Source: Coleophoma eucalyptorum (taxonomy: Eukaryota; Ascomycota; Leotiomycetes; Helotiales; Dermateaceae). Taken from it: a stretch of 64,000 nt of DNA. Shown piece by piece: positions 12,317 to 24,644 of the stretch. Every line of letters starts with the position of its first letter. Within the stretch, counting starts at the first letter, position 1. The stretch spans positions 839,899-903,898 of the forward strand of contig JALRME010000018.1 of the NCBI GenBank assembly GCA_026120035.1, given 5' to 3'. The notes under the pieces are model-generated. The model had not been told where the DNA came from. It searched no databases and was given only the letters and a program-made list of their open reading frames with translations. Position numbers and translations under genes: made by a program.

Positions 12317-13216
12317 GGTCATGGGAAGGAGTGTATTGGAGTTTCATTTTTTTTCGAAAGGCTCATTTTCGCGAGTCTTTTCATTTGGGAAGGTCAAGAT
12401 TGAATTATGAATTACATGACGACATGATGCATAGGTATGGGACTGGGAATGGGAATGGATTTTGCTCGCACCAAGATTCTTGAGGTAAACATTGTAATAA
12501 TTCTTCACAACAAACAAACAATTAAGCAAGCAATAATACCAACGGCTTCACACATCAACACTATCATCACATTCCATCAATAATCAGAATGTGATATTCT
12601 CCGCCCTTGACGCCATTCCCAATGACCAGCGCAATGGGCTTCTAGAACCGACAAGTGTCACTGCTTTCGATCTCGATCCGGATTAGTTCATATCCGTTCC
12701 CTCACGTTTTGGGGCTGTGACGGCTTGCGGGACCACAATTCCCACCCCGCCCGCTTCGACCGATTGCAATCAATCTCTTTAAGCCGAGCTTTGCCATCTC
12801 GCTGTGTTTGTAAACTCGTTAGGGACGGGATCCTTGGGCATGGGAACGGACCATGGACGAGAACGGGTTTGAGTCTTTTTTCTCTACCTGTGTTGCCTAC
12901 ATTGATGTTCACTTCATGCTTACGTGTTTTGGTTCTCTTTGCTTACTTGGCTTACTTAGCTTCCTGGCGAAAGGCAAGGTAATTTGGGCTTTACGAAATA
13001 GATTGGTTAGTACTTCGTAGCAGGGCTGGGAATTGGTCGTGTGATGCGGGGGTAATATGAGGAGGTGGTGGTTTGATCTCACGGTCGTCATCCATGATAA
13101 ACATTACGTTATCACCAGCCAACGGACTTGACAAAAGACGAGATCTATAATGACCGATACCAGCTACGGAAATACTTGTCCATAAACTCAATTTTCCCCG
13201 TCACCTGAGTCTTCTT
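12317..13216. other. Intergenic region between convergent genes
   Basis: Contains the 3' flanks of the small gene at 11996 and of mcsA. There is no coding-like stretch longer than about 85 codons and none with recognisable motifs. Confidence 0.55.
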
Positions 13217-14822
13217 TCAAATGCTCTCAGCTTGTTTCAGCAGCCCCTCTAAGTTGATACTCTTCGGTCTCTCGATTGGTAAACCGAGAGCTCGGTCCCA
13301 GATCAACTGTGCTAGAGGTCCCAGCCCTCTGCTAACTCCAAAGGTAGCAGTGTAGTACAGCGTCTCGTGAAATCCATAGTGATGGAAGAGAACTCCTGAT
13401 GAGGAATCCACATTTGGATAAGGGTTTTTGGTCTTGCCATGCTCCTTGAGGACCTCTGGGGCAATCTCACTGTTCTTCTTGACCAGCTGGAAGACTGGGT
13501 CTTTTGCGATTTCGGGTCGTGATGATGCATAGTCCATAAGAGCTTCAAATCGTGGGTCGGGCTTGCGAAGAACGGCATGGCCATAACCAGGAACCTAAAT
13601 ATGTTAGAATGGAAACAATATAGCAGACTGGTACGTACCACTCGGCCAGACTTGAGAGTGGACCATAAGTATTCCGATACGTCCTTGTCCGAAAAGCTAG
13701 TGCCGACATGTTCTTGCATTTGTAGAATCCATCGGAGGACCTCTTGTGCAGCAAGACTACTTTGATTAGCACAGCGTGGAGGGCAATTGGTGTCACCTAC
13801 CCATGAAGTGGCCCTGCTAGACCTTGCAGACCAGCACTGTAACTCAAAAACGGATCGCTCAAGGCACTGCCTACTAAATGTGTGGTATGGGCAGAGACAT
13901 TGCCTCCCTCATGATCGCCATGTAGTGCAAGATACAATCTCAGCAGGTCCTGGAAATTTTCATTCTTCTTTCCACCCTTACCGAGCATAGCTGCAAAGTT
14001 GTAAGACCAATCTTGTTCCAGATCAACTTCTTCTGGAAGAGCTCCGCCACCTCTGTATGAATTTTGGTAGATCTTTGCAGCAATAGTTGGGAGCTTAGCG
14101 AGAAGAGAAATACTGTCATCGAAGGTTGGCTCCCAGTAATCAGCCTTGTTAATCCCCTTCTCGTAAGCTTTGGCAAATTTGGATGTATGAGAAAGCGCGG
14201 AGACAGCAATTGCAAATTGGGTCATAGGGTGGAGATCGGTGGGGAAACTATCAAGCATCTTGGTAACAAACTCAGGAAGTTGAGCTTGCTCTGCAAGTTC
14301 ACGAGAAAACTTCCGGACTTGACTTGTGGATGGGACTTCGCCGGTGAGAAGTAGCCAAAACATAGCTTCTGGAAGCATTTCTGTTCCTGAAGTTCCCTTT
14401 GGAAGCTCCTTCTGACAGTCTTTAATTGTGCGGCCGTGGAATCGGATGCCCTCATTAGCATCAAGAACGGAACCTTCCCAGACCATTGCCTTCAATCCTC
14501 TACAATTTGTTAGTCGGCCACTGGTATATGTTGTCGGAACATTTACCTCATTCCACCAATCGTGTTCTCCACTTTGACTTCTCCAATGACCTTTCCACCC
14601 AGTGCCTTCACTTTCTTGAGTAATTCTCGTTTGGCAGGAATGCATTCTTTGAAGGTGGTTTTGAGATCAGGCTCGGAGGTTGAATAGCTTCGATAGGCAG
14701 GGACAAGTGGACGAATTGATACAGGCTATATCGACATTAGCATTGAAATACTATGAACAGAATCCAATTCTCACCCTGACCGCCCTCAGCGCCTGTGAAG
14801 CAGATCTTGCGTTCATTGCCAT
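13217..14822 (-). CDS. mcsA: 2-Methylcitrate synthase, mitochondrial
   Basis: Condenses propionyl-CoA with oxaloacetate, the first step of the methylcitrate cycle. Minus-strand exons: 14775-14822, 14547-14725, 13801-14499, 13639-13756 and 13217-13594 (introns 44-49 nt), 473 residues. The N-terminus ([16 protein letters not shown]...YRSYST) is a mitochondrial presequence. Citrate-synthase active-site blocks are present: [26 protein letters not shown] (residues about 350-363) and the C-terminal [15 protein letters not shown]. Features that set fungal methylcitrate synthase apart from ordinary citrate synthase are seen, as I recall that family: [36 protein letters not shown] and a lengthened insert before the catalytic histidine. 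The head-to-head methylisocitrate lyase gene confirms the pathway. Confidence 0.93.
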
Positions 14823-15380
14823 ATTGAAAGTCCAAGTGGGGTGAATGGCGGGGTACGAAAGTCTGGGGAAGCAGTATATCTGCTAAGTCGAAAATTGGAA
14901 AGAAAGATCCAGGTGAAACTGTTTATATACTGTTTAACGAAGCTTGAGGCTGAAATCCGAGAGCGGATGTTGCGGTGAGGTATATGGTTATCCTCGGGTG
15001 GTTGCATGTTGAGCAGCTCATGCCATGCCCAGGCAGTTGGGGAATAAGCAGCAGGAGCTCCCTTCCTTGAACCGAGGTGATCCGGAGTCGGCTAATACAT
15101 GCCCTGCGAAAATCGCAATCCCGGGGATTCATCCAATCATAAACAGGTAAATACTGCCATTTCTAGCCAATCAATTTACTTTTTGTCGTCATACCGAGAG
15201 GGGCCGTTGTTCCCAAACCTTCCGGCTTTCCTCTCCGCATTTTCTAGAGCTTGAGACGTCCATGCCGATGACCGGTCAAGAATCATAGCAGCTAAGTACT
15301 GCTTGATCAGCACGCGAGGCGAGGCTGAATGAATATATATCTGCCTTGTTTCTTTCTCATCCGCATATAAACACGCAATC
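14823..15380. promoter_or_regulatory. Shared bidirectional promoter of mcsA and mclA
   Basis: 558 bp separate the two divergent start codons and hold no gene of their own. Both genes act in one pathway, so this is the likely site of their joint control. The mclA ATG is directly preceded by CATATAAACACGCAATC; that TATA-like stretch is too close to the ATG to act as a TATA box. Confidence 0.65.
14836..14868 (+). promoter_or_regulatory. Cluster of three CreA-type (SYGGRG) motifs next to mcsA
   Basis: GTGGGG at 14836-14841, GCGGGG at 14848-14853 and CTGGGG at 14863-14868 all fit the carbon-catabolite repressor consensus SYGGRG within 33 bp, just 5' of the mcsA start. A fourth, CCGGAG, lies at 15082-15087. 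The motif is short, so some will be chance, but the clustering suggests glucose repression of the pair. Confidence 0.4.
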
Positions 15381-17221
15381 ATGCTGCGAACGATAGCCTC
15401 CACAGTCCCAAGGCGAGTGGCGACTATAAGACCTGCGCATGTCTTCATTCTTCGCACCTTCTCTGCCACTGCACAAAGCATGTCCACCTTGAAGCCTCTG
15501 GAATATCCTGTCACATCCGCTCTTCCCACCGATTCCTTCCAGCTGCTGGCAGAAGCTGAAAAGGCCGGCGCAGCAGAAGATGCACTCTATGACCAACAAT
15601 TGAAAGATGTAGAGGCATGGTGGGCAAGTCCTCGATACGAAGGGATCAAAAGACCCTATTCTGTCGCAGATGTGGTCTCGAAAAGAGGCAGCCAAATGCA
15701 ATCTTATCCAAGTTCTGTTATGGCTAGGAAGTTGTTCAATCTGATCAAGGAGAGGGAGGCCGCTGGGCAGCCAATACATACGAGTGAGTATCACCACCTT
15801 GGGTACCTCATTCTGTACTAATTAAATTAGTGGGAGCAATTGATCCTGTACAGATGACACAACAGGCCGCAAATCAAGAAGTTCTGTATATCTCTGGCTG
15901 GGCGTGTTCCTCGGTTCTTACGACCACGAATGAAGTCTCTCCAGACTTCGGTGATTATCCTTACAATACAGTACCGAATCAAGTCCAGCGATTATCAAAA
16001 GCGCAATCCATGCATGATCGGAGACAATGGGATGCAAGAAGGAAACTTTCACCAGCAGAACGCGCAAAATTACCTTATACAGATTACCTCAGACCAATAA
16101 TTGCAGATGGAGATACTGGACATGGCGGGCTTTCAGCCGTATTGAAATTGGCCAAACTCTTTGCAGAGAATGGAGCTGCAGCCGTTCACTTTGAAGATCA
16201 ACTACATGGTGGAAAGAAGTGTGGTCATCTTGCTGGGAAGGTGCTTGTACCCGTTGGAGAACACATCAATCGTCTGGTTGCTGCTCGCTTCCAGTGGGAT
16301 GTTATGGGTTCCGAGAACTTGGTCATTGCACGAACAGACTCAGAGAGTGGGAAGCTTCTGAGCAGTGCCATTGATGTTAGGGACCACGAATTCATCCTTG
16401 GGGTAGCAGACGAAGGAGTTGAACCACTGGCAGAGACACTCCAGGCTATGGAGTTGTCGGGCGCTACGGGATCCGAGATCGACATTTTCGAGGCAGATTG
16501 GGTTAAGAAAACACCTCTAATGTCTTGTGATGAAGCTGTAGTAAAGCAATTCAAAGAGCGCGGTGTCGAACAATCAAAAATCGACAAGTATCTTGAAGCA
16601 ACATCTATGAATAGAGATATGTCTATCATAAAGCGAAAACAACTCGCTAGCACATTTACAGACAAGCCTATTCACTTCGACATCGATATTCCTCGCACTA
16701 GAGAAGGTTTCTATCACTACCGTTCAGGTATGACCGCTGCCACGAAACGTGCAATGGAATACGCTCCATATGCCGATCTCCTTTGGGTTGAGACTGGTGA
16801 TCCAAATGTTGCAAATGCAGCACAATTCGCGGGAGAAATTCGAGAAAAGTATCCAGGCAAGGGACTTGTTTACAACCTCTCGCCTTCCTTCAATTGGATG
16901 GGCCATGGCTTCAACGAGGAAACTCTCAAATCCTTCATCTGGGATATCGCTAAGCATGGATTTGTAATCCAGCTTATCTCACTCGCGGGGTTGCATTCCA
17001 CAGCGCTTATAAGCAATGAGTTGTCGAAGAGGTTCAAGGAAGATGGTATGAAGGCATATGTGGAACTTGTACAAAGGCGAGAAAAGGAGCTGGGAGTTGA
17101 TGTACTTACACATCAGAAATGGTCTGGGGCACAGTACATTGATGGCATCCTAGGAGCCATTCAGAGTGGAAGTTCTAACAGCAAGAGCATGGGGGAAGGA
17201 AATACCGAGGGGCAATTCTAG
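15381..17221 (+). CDS. mclA: 2-Methylisocitrate lyase, mitochondrial
   Basis: Splits 2-methylisocitrate into pyruvate and succinate, the last step of the methylcitrate cycle. Exons 15381-15783 and 15831-17221 (one 47 nt intron, phase 1) give 597 residues. The presequence ([20 protein letters not shown]...FSATAQSM) is rich in Arg, Ser and Thr and lacks acids, which fits mitochondrial import. The isocitrate-lyase superfamily signature KKCGHLAGK lies near residues 262-270. The LAG form, with the mitochondrial leader, is typical of fungal methylisocitrate lyases (A. nidulans MclA, yeast Icl2), whereas glyoxylate-cycle isocitrate lyases usually read KKCGHMGGK and end in a peroxisomal signal. The C-terminus here (EGQF) is not a PTS1. 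Confidence 0.94.
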
Positions 17222-19123
17222 ATCCCGCACATGCATAAAGGTAACTTGTAGGATGGGAAATTTCGTATGCAACAACTACCATGTACGTATCTATTATAAG
17301 ACGTGGCTTTCCCCATCCCAATTTCCACACTATTTAGCCCTGAGCCATGACCGCGTAGATCAGCCAGCGCTAGGCAGGAGCCTAGCATGGCTAGTGTACT
17401 ACTCTGGCCGTGTGGTATCTCTGAACGACCCTGAACATAGCCAGATCACCAAGAGCAGTCCAGCGGGTAGACAGAAAGATAGAATCGTACAAGTAGTTGA
17501 AGTATTGCGAACGCCTCGGAGATATTGAGTGCTTTGGGAGGAACTAGAAGCGGCCGGTACAGTCAATCTGAGTAGCACTTTAATGTTCCGGACTTGGCAC
17601 CCACGACGGAGCCTGCAGTCTTAACTCGTGTTTAAACTGTAGACAATGGAACCAAAGAAAAGATCCTTAGGCTTCCTTCTCAGCCCCGCTGGCAAAAAGA
17701 TCCAGACTTGTTGCAAAAAGAGAAACAAAAGAAACGAGCCAGCTAACCCCACTCCAGCCGGGAGAGGTCAAAACAAGGCTTGCTGCAAATACATGGATCT
17801 CAGCTACGGGTTTTAAGCTTCTGTGGCGCCCATTTCGAGAGAAAACGTGCTCTGGTCGAACTTCCAATCCCCTTCTGTCGGTCCAACAAGATATTAAGCT
17901 AATACACAACAGAACTTGGAATACTTTGACGACAGGAATGGAGCGCGAGATGTGGGGATCAACACAGGGGACTTAAGTTAAGCTTGAGCCTATTTTCCCG
18001 ATGTCTATCTCTTTCTCGTGTCCAACGAGCATTCATTTGACAGCTTACTGTGCCACTATTCATGCCTTCAGGTTTTTGGAAACAAAGAAACCCAAGATAG
18101 AGATCATATAATCGCACAAGAACTTCTCATGGCTCATCGAGCCACTCCGCACTTTGCTATTTTAACCGGCTGTTCAATATCCTGGCAGGAACGCCTCCAT
18201 GTGCCTGGACAACGTGCAAGGGGGTTTTCTAATGAGGCCCAGATCGTGATGATGGTAGCCTGAACCGGGGGGGGGGGATTGGCTGGCTACCTTTGTCTAC
18301 GCGCGAGCCGTTCCCTTCGCCTAAGGTTGCAGGACCAACATAGGGTTGCTGGTGATAGATAAGCCAAGAAAGATTGCAGCTACAGAAGTTTAGAACTGCT
18401 AGTTTAGACGGGGGGACAAAAGCGGACATCGGCTGCCTGGGGTAGGCCGATGCAGAGGTTGGACTTACTCGTTCCTCGTTAGTGGTCAAGACCGTGTGTC
18501 TCAAGCGAACTCGACCGCCAGCTATTGGATTTTGGCCACAGTCAACTCCGATTATTAATATCCAGGGACCTTTTAAGGCCGGGTAGACCACAATGGTAGT
18601 AGTCCAGGACGACCTTTTCCTGCCAAGGCTGGCGGACACTTTCGATGAGTCCGGGCAGCCAATCACCTTTCCTCTGTTTCCTTGCCCCTGGCTAGAACTC
18701 CTAAAGCAGAGACTCTTATTCTGCCACAACTTCAAGCTTCTCCATGCCAAGATCAATTATTCCAGGTCAGCTCAGCCTCAGCCCCAAAAGAAGGAAGTTG
18801 GTGCCCATCTACTACCCCGGGATGAACGCCTCCGCCATTCTACACCAATCTTGGTGTCGCAGAAGGTCACTAGGTGATTATGGTCGACGTTGGATCGTAT
18901 CTTCCAGGGACCAGAGCTCCAAGCTCCCTTGCCTGGAGCCCCAAGGAACCCGATTGTTCCATTGGGGTGTGCCTTAGAGCATTTCGATGCTACAGCTCGA
19001 AACCTTACGGAGAATATTCTCGAGAATTTCCCATAAGTAGGTTGATGGTTCCCAAGTTTTTACAAAGCATCATCACAGTCTCTCATTTGAGATTTGACTA
19101 ACATATAGATATCATCGGAAAAC
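17222..19123. other. Intergenic region
   Basis: 1.9 kb downstream of mclA and upstream of the WSC protein gene. A 175-codon open frame on the minus strand (18229-18756) has no recognisable motif, and a run of nine or ten G lies near 18268. I see no gene. Confidence 0.5.
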
Positions 19124-22100
19124 ATGTTGTCCCGTACATTCATTTATTATTTCTTGCTGGCCCTTTTGCCAGCACTGGCGAGGGCCTTGGGAGCAACCGA
19201 CGAAATTCAAGATGCGGATCCTGCTCAGTCTGGTTATCTGGACAACCATAACATGCACCCTGCAACTGTAGGATCTTCAATCTTTGGTATATTGTGGAAG
19301 AATACCTATGGAGCCAAGGAAAAGTGGTACGCCAAGTAAGTATATCCCATCCATCGTTCTCTTGATGATCCCTACTGATTGATAGACCACTTGTGTACAC
19401 ACCCCTCGGCGGTGCGAAAACCCAGCTTGTATTCCTTGCCAGTGCTATGAACGTCATTCGAACCCTCGATGCTGTTAATGGAACCTTATTGAACCAACGC
19501 ACTGTGCAACCTCCCTTCTTGCAGTCTGATATTGGGTAAGTCTGCAGACCAAAGTATCTGGCATTTACTAACATAGATAAGATGCACTGATATTCCTGAT
19601 TACATTGGTATCATCGGAACCCCAATCATTGATCCAGCCACAGACACTGTCTACTTCTTCTCTAAGGGCTATGTGGGTGGTGCTTCAAGTGGTGGTGTTG
19701 GAAATGGTAGGAACTTCATTCTTAAGTCCTTTTGGTCCCCTTTCTGACTTCAATAAGGAATCTACCAATTGTATGCTGTCGACATCAACACCTTGAACGA
19801 TAGACCTGGCTTCCCCGTCCTGATCGACGGTCATAGTGCGGATAACGATCCAACAAGGTATGCTCTCTGTCCTCCATGCGATGAACTTGCTAACAGGTCA
19901 GATACTTCATTGGTGGCACTGTTCTACAACGTCCCTCGCTTACGCTCATCAACGGTGCGGTGATTGGTGGTTTTGGAGGTCACTGCGATCTTTTCAACTA
20001 CACTGGACTGCTAGTTGCTGTCAGCACCACGCCGAACGTAGGAGTAGTTAGCATGTTCGCTATGGAATCCAGTCCCGGAGCGCCCACTCCACAACCTCTT
20101 GACATCCAAACACAGAACGGAGGCAAGGCTGGCATCTGGCAAGCTGGTATGGGTTTAGCTACGGATAAATCTCGATTTTTTCTTGCAACTGGGTAAGCTA
20201 TATCATTCGATTTCGTCTTTGGGTGATTGCTAATGTGAAGAAAGAAACGGTCAAGGTCATGCAAATGGCGATGTAGCAGCAAGCGGTAGAACTCCTTTGA
20301 GCACTCTAGATGAGGTAGTTGCAAATATGGGAGTTTCTTCTACGGGTAAGATTACTCTGACAGATTACTTCGAGCCGCACGAGTACGTCTCCATGGATGC
20401 CGGTGATCGCGATCTCGGATCTGGTGGAGTTGCTATCCTAGACCCTACTACCTTTTCAGGCACAGGCGTCTCGCGTATGGCAGTCACCATTGGCAAGAAC
20501 GCCAAAGCGTACATTATGAACGCGAACAACCTTGGTGGCTTTAAGCAAGGCTCAGGTGGAGGCGACAACATTGTTCAGACCATTACAGCTTGTGGATCTG
20601 TGTTCGGTGGGGCTGGAAGTTATCCTCTCGAATCAGGCTTTATCTACTTCACACCCGTTGGATGCCCAACAGTTGCTTACAAGTTTGGTCTGGATACCAA
20701 TGGAGCTCCTCTCTTTACCCTAGTCGGAACCTCAGCAGGTGAGTAGACACTTTCAGGCCTCCTTCTTGAAATGTTTTAGGCTAATTTTTGTCTTTCTGAA
20801 GCAAACGGAGCTGGAAGAGTCGGCATTGGTCCTCCAACAGTCACAACATATAAAGGACAAGCTGGCACTGGAATTGTATGGATTGCGGATCCAAATGCTG
20901 GCTTGGTTGCATACAACGCTGTACCAGTTAACGGCGTATTGACTCCCATTTCTATTCCACCCACTGGAGGGCTAAACAAGTTCCAACGACCAGCATTTGG
21001 CGACGGTCGCTTATATGTCACGGACACCAATGGCAATGTCATTTGCATGGGTTCTCCTGTTGCCCTGCCGCTTTCATGCTCACAACCTGTAGCTTTCGGT
21101 GATGTAGCTATTGGATCTACTTCAACACAGACAGTTAACTGTACCGCAAATATCGACATCACCAGTATCAACGGTTGTACCACCTCTGACGGCACATTCC
21201 AGTGCGCAAATTCTTCTCTACCCCATGGATTTGTGGCGAAAGGAACCTCGTTCAACTTCTCTGTGGTCTGGAACCTGACACAATCATCTATCAACGATGC
21301 CCAGAACGCCTCCTTTGGAAAGGTTTCTCCTGGTGTGGCATCGGCGAGTCTCAACATCTACACTACCAACGCGGTTGCAAAATTTAGCAATTTGTTGCCA
21401 ATTTCACTCTCTGGTACAACTGTTAGCAAAGGCCCCTTCCTCAGCATTTCGCCTCCAGAAGTCGACCTAGGAGGTATAGTGGTTGGAAGCGCATCAGCAG
21501 ACTCAGGGCTTACAGCCGCTGTTATTATTGCGAATATTGGGGCCCAGCCTATGACATTTACCGGGCTTGCCTGGACCGACAGTGTCGACACTGAAGACGG
21601 ACCTATCGAATACACGAATATCACCAATGGCGACCTTGGAGGTGGCTTTACCTCATCTGACTTACCAGGCGTTCAAAGTACTTTGGCTAGCGGCGCTTCC
21701 ATTACCATTCCAATCAAGTTCCTTGCTTCGACTACCGGTGCTTTCTCTACATTCTTGCAGTTTTGGACCACTGGAGGCAGCGGATACGTCCTTCTCACCG
21801 GTAGTGCATCCACAGCGCCCATTGCCAACATATCCATATCTACTAACGAAGGCGGATGGGACTATTCCGAGCCTGTCATCATGGATTTTGGCAATGTCCT
21901 TGCGGGAACGACGGTTACTGAAAACATCCAAATCTGTAACCAAGGTGGTAGCGCTCTTATGGTCACCAAGTCCAAGCCACCCGGACAACAGGAACTTCTT
22001 GCTCCTAACTCTGGTGTTGATCTTCACGAAGCTCAAACAATTGATGTCAATAGCTGTGCTCTCGGTGCCGTCTCAATCGTTGCGGCCCCGCTTGGTGTCA

Positions 22101-23940
22101 ATCGTTTTGATCATACAGTCTCCGATGTTTGGATCTTGAACACAGATGATATCACTTTTGGAGTTCATGATGTGCAGATCACTGCCAATATCAAGACCAA
22201 GCAAGTTGGACCTTTGTTGGCTAATGGCTCCGCAGAGTATCTCTATCTCGGATGCTACTTTGATGGTGGTGGAAGACAACTTACCAAAATGTTCAACATT
22301 GGAAGCACTAACGAGAATGGCCTCTGTCAGACGACTTGCTTCAATGCCGGATATATGTTTGCAGCAACAGAATACCATACAGAATGTTGGTGCGGGAACA
22401 AACCCCCATCTGCAGCAAAGTTCACTGCCGATAGTCTCAAGAAGTGTGCTTTCTCCTGCCCAGGCGACGTTAGTCAAGCTTGCGGTGGCGATGGTACATT
22501 TATGAGTATGTACTATGATCGTACCAAGTACGTGCCAGGGCCAGACTCCATTCCAGGATCATCATCGTCAAGCTCTTCATCTGTAGCATCTGCATCTTCT
22601 ACTGGAGCAAGCACCAACACTGCGTCGACCGGAACATCAACTGGAACAGTATCTGTTACATCGACTTCAACATCCTCGTCATCAACATCGACTGCGACAG
22701 GTCCAGCTATTGTACAATCAGCAGGTGGTTTCGCATATATTGGTTGCTACACAGAAGCCACGACTGGGAGAGCTCTATCAGCGAAAACTCTTGCTACCGA
22801 TGCCATGACTATTGAGCTATGCGCTTCAACATGTGCTGGTTACACATACTTTGGTGTTGAGTATCATCGTGAGTGTTATTGTGGAAATAGTCTTGGTGCT
22901 GGAAGTAATGTGACCACATCTGGTTGCTCTATGCTTTGCACTGGAAACAGCTTAGAATATGTAAGTACTTGCATTCGTTCGATATACGGTTCATTGCTAA
23001 TAGTTTGCAGTGTGGTGGTTCTAGCAGATTGCAGATGTATCTCGCTTCTGGATCCTCTTCCACGTCCAAGAGCTCAACTTCGACATCTATTGGGTCCACA
23101 TCCAGCTCTAGCTTGTCTACCATAAGTGCCACTACTTCAACTGCGACAGCCAACACCTCTTCTTCGTCGTCGACCTCATCGTCAAGCTCAACATCAAGCT
23201 CATCGTCATCAACCTCATCTTCTTCGTCATCTTCTTCATCTTCTTCGTCAAGTTCATCGTCAAGTGCTACTACTTCGACGACGACAGCCGATACCTCTTC
23301 TTCGTCGTCGACCTCATCGTCAAGCTCGTCATCATCAACCTCATCTTCTTCGTCATCTTCTTCCTCGAGCTCTTCCTTGTTGTCGTCTTCATCGTCAAGT
23401 TCATCCCTACAGACTTCCACGAGCACTTCTACTACATCATCTTCTAATTCAGTACCATCGACTACCAGCACCACCAGCTCACCAACCAGCAGTCCGCCAA
23501 CAACACTTATGACAGCTACAACCACAAGCTCGTCTGTGACCGCTACTCTTGGATTCACATCTCTCGGCTGCTTTAGCGATCCAGCTAATGGACCTTTCAC
23601 TGGACACAACATGCCAAAACTGTTCAGCAACGACTCCATGACACCTGAGCTCTGCATATCATCAGCCTTGGCCCGTCTTTCTGCCAAACCGGCCACCACC
23701 TACGCATATGTTGGTGTGGAGTATGGCCGAGAGTGCTATGCTGCAACTGTTGCACCAACACCAGAACCTGCCTCGCTTACGGGCATCCGTGCATGCACGA
23801 TACCTTGTAAAGGAGATGCAAGTGGCGTCAAGAAGTGTGGTGGAGCAAACCAGTACAATCTGTACGCAGCTACTACAGCCACTATTCGTGGGACAGGAAC
23901 AACTGTGTGGAATTCCGCACCTGCCGTCAGTACTGTTTAA
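19124..23940 (+). CDS. Large secreted modular protein: beta-propeller-like, ASH/HYDIN-like and three WSC domains
   Basis: Exons 19124-19335, 19386-19535, 19582-19706, 19758-19857, 19902-20192, 20245-20738, 20802-22960 and 23011-23940 give 1486 residues. A signal peptide covers about residues 1-22. Residues about 30-535 show repeated blocks ending in D-T-x-Y or D-G-R-L-Y, like PQQ-type beta-propellers (TDTVYFFSKGY, GDGRLYVTDTNGNV). Residues about 540-925 hold three beta-sandwich repeats of the ASH/HYDIN type (FGDVAIGSTSTQTVNC, VDLGGIVVGS, MDFGNVLAGTTV). WSC domains, Cys-rich carbohydrate-binding modules, follow at about 935-1030, 1100-1190 and 1358-1464 (YLGCYFDGGGR, YIGCYTEATTGRAL, SLGCFSDPANG; each with Y/EC-x-CG-like pairs, the third lacking part of the pattern). 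Ser/Thr-rich linkers separate them. Probably binds cell-wall or plant polysaccharide outside the cell; catalytic activity is not evident. There is no clear GPI signal. Confidence 0.85.
23128..23403 (+). repeat. Ser-codon microsatellite with a 138 bp tandem duplication
   Basis: Within the last exon of the WSC protein, TCN/AGY serine codons run almost unbroken. The block starting with ACTACTTCAACTGCGACAGC at 23131 returns at 23269 as a near copy, so the unit is 138 bp (46 codons) present twice. The encoded linker is extended Ser/Thr, a likely O-mannosylated stalk. Length variation between strains is expected. Confidence 0.7.
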
Positions 23941-24644
23941 TTTCCTTTTCTTCTTCTGTGTACATAAAATCTAGATAGACTTGGCATATAAATTATTTTA
24001 CTTTTTACTTACCTCTAACCTCGCCTGCGTGATGCCTCCCTCGACTATGTGGTAGACGAAAATTAAGCGCAAGAGATACACAAAGCGACAAATGGCCGAG
24101 TGTCACTCTATTTCATTAATCTTCCAAGGAAAACCTGTATAAAGAACCCCCTGCAAATGCCGAAATCCAGGATCATGCGTATAGACAGACTCTGGTAGCC
24201 ACTAGAATTTTGTAGTGCATGGGATCGCTTTGCTGGTTCACATGCGACCTGATTACTGGAACATTCTCCGTGATTTAATTTGCCGTGCCTGACGTGACGA
24301 ACATTCGACCAGCTACCTATGCTGTTACAGTCTGCAGTTCCGGTCCTTTGAATGGCTTATTATATAACTCAGCCTGTGTTCCTGGGGTTACGATTTTCTT
24401 TTTTTTCTCCTCGTGCTTCTCAGCTCATATTCCGATTGAATCATCATCGCTTTGCAAAGTGTATCTGACCTATCTCTCGTACCGTCCGATCTACGTCACC
24501 ATCCCTGACAGATCTTCACCCCCGCCAAATACCCCGCGATCCATTCTCTGCAAAAAAATCCAAAATTTCTCACAAGGACTCCACAACAACAACAGACCAT
24601 TCTTCGCACTTTGCAGAAATACACAAAACAACACAAACCAAGCC
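23941..24644. other. Intergenic region with pyrimidine-rich promoter
   Basis: Contains the 3' flank of the WSC gene and the promoter of the next. A CT-rich tract near 24391-24425 followed by an A/C-rich leader (AACAACAACAGACC...ACACAAAACAACACAAACC) up to the ATG at 24645 is typical of strongly expressed fungal genes. Confidence 0.55.

Noticed and set aside
13217..14822. Reading the mcsA gene as the housekeeping citrate synthase
   Set aside because: The N-terminal and pre-catalytic blocks match the methylcitrate synthase type, and the head-to-head partner is a methylisocitrate lyase.
15364..15370. TATAA-like element before mclA
   Set aside because: It lies only about 11 bp before the start codon, too close to act as a TATA box unless the mRNA has no leader.
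16225..16665. 146-codon minus-strand frame inside mclA
   Set aside because: Antisense shadow of a conserved enzyme coding region.
18229..18756. 175-codon minus-strand open frame
   Set aside because: Low-complexity start and end, no motifs, and it spans a poly-G run; likely chance.
22929..23699. 256-codon acidic open frame antisense to the WSC gene
   Set aside because: It is the reverse complement of the Ser-codon repeat, which gives Glu/Asp runs without stops. Composition explains it fully.
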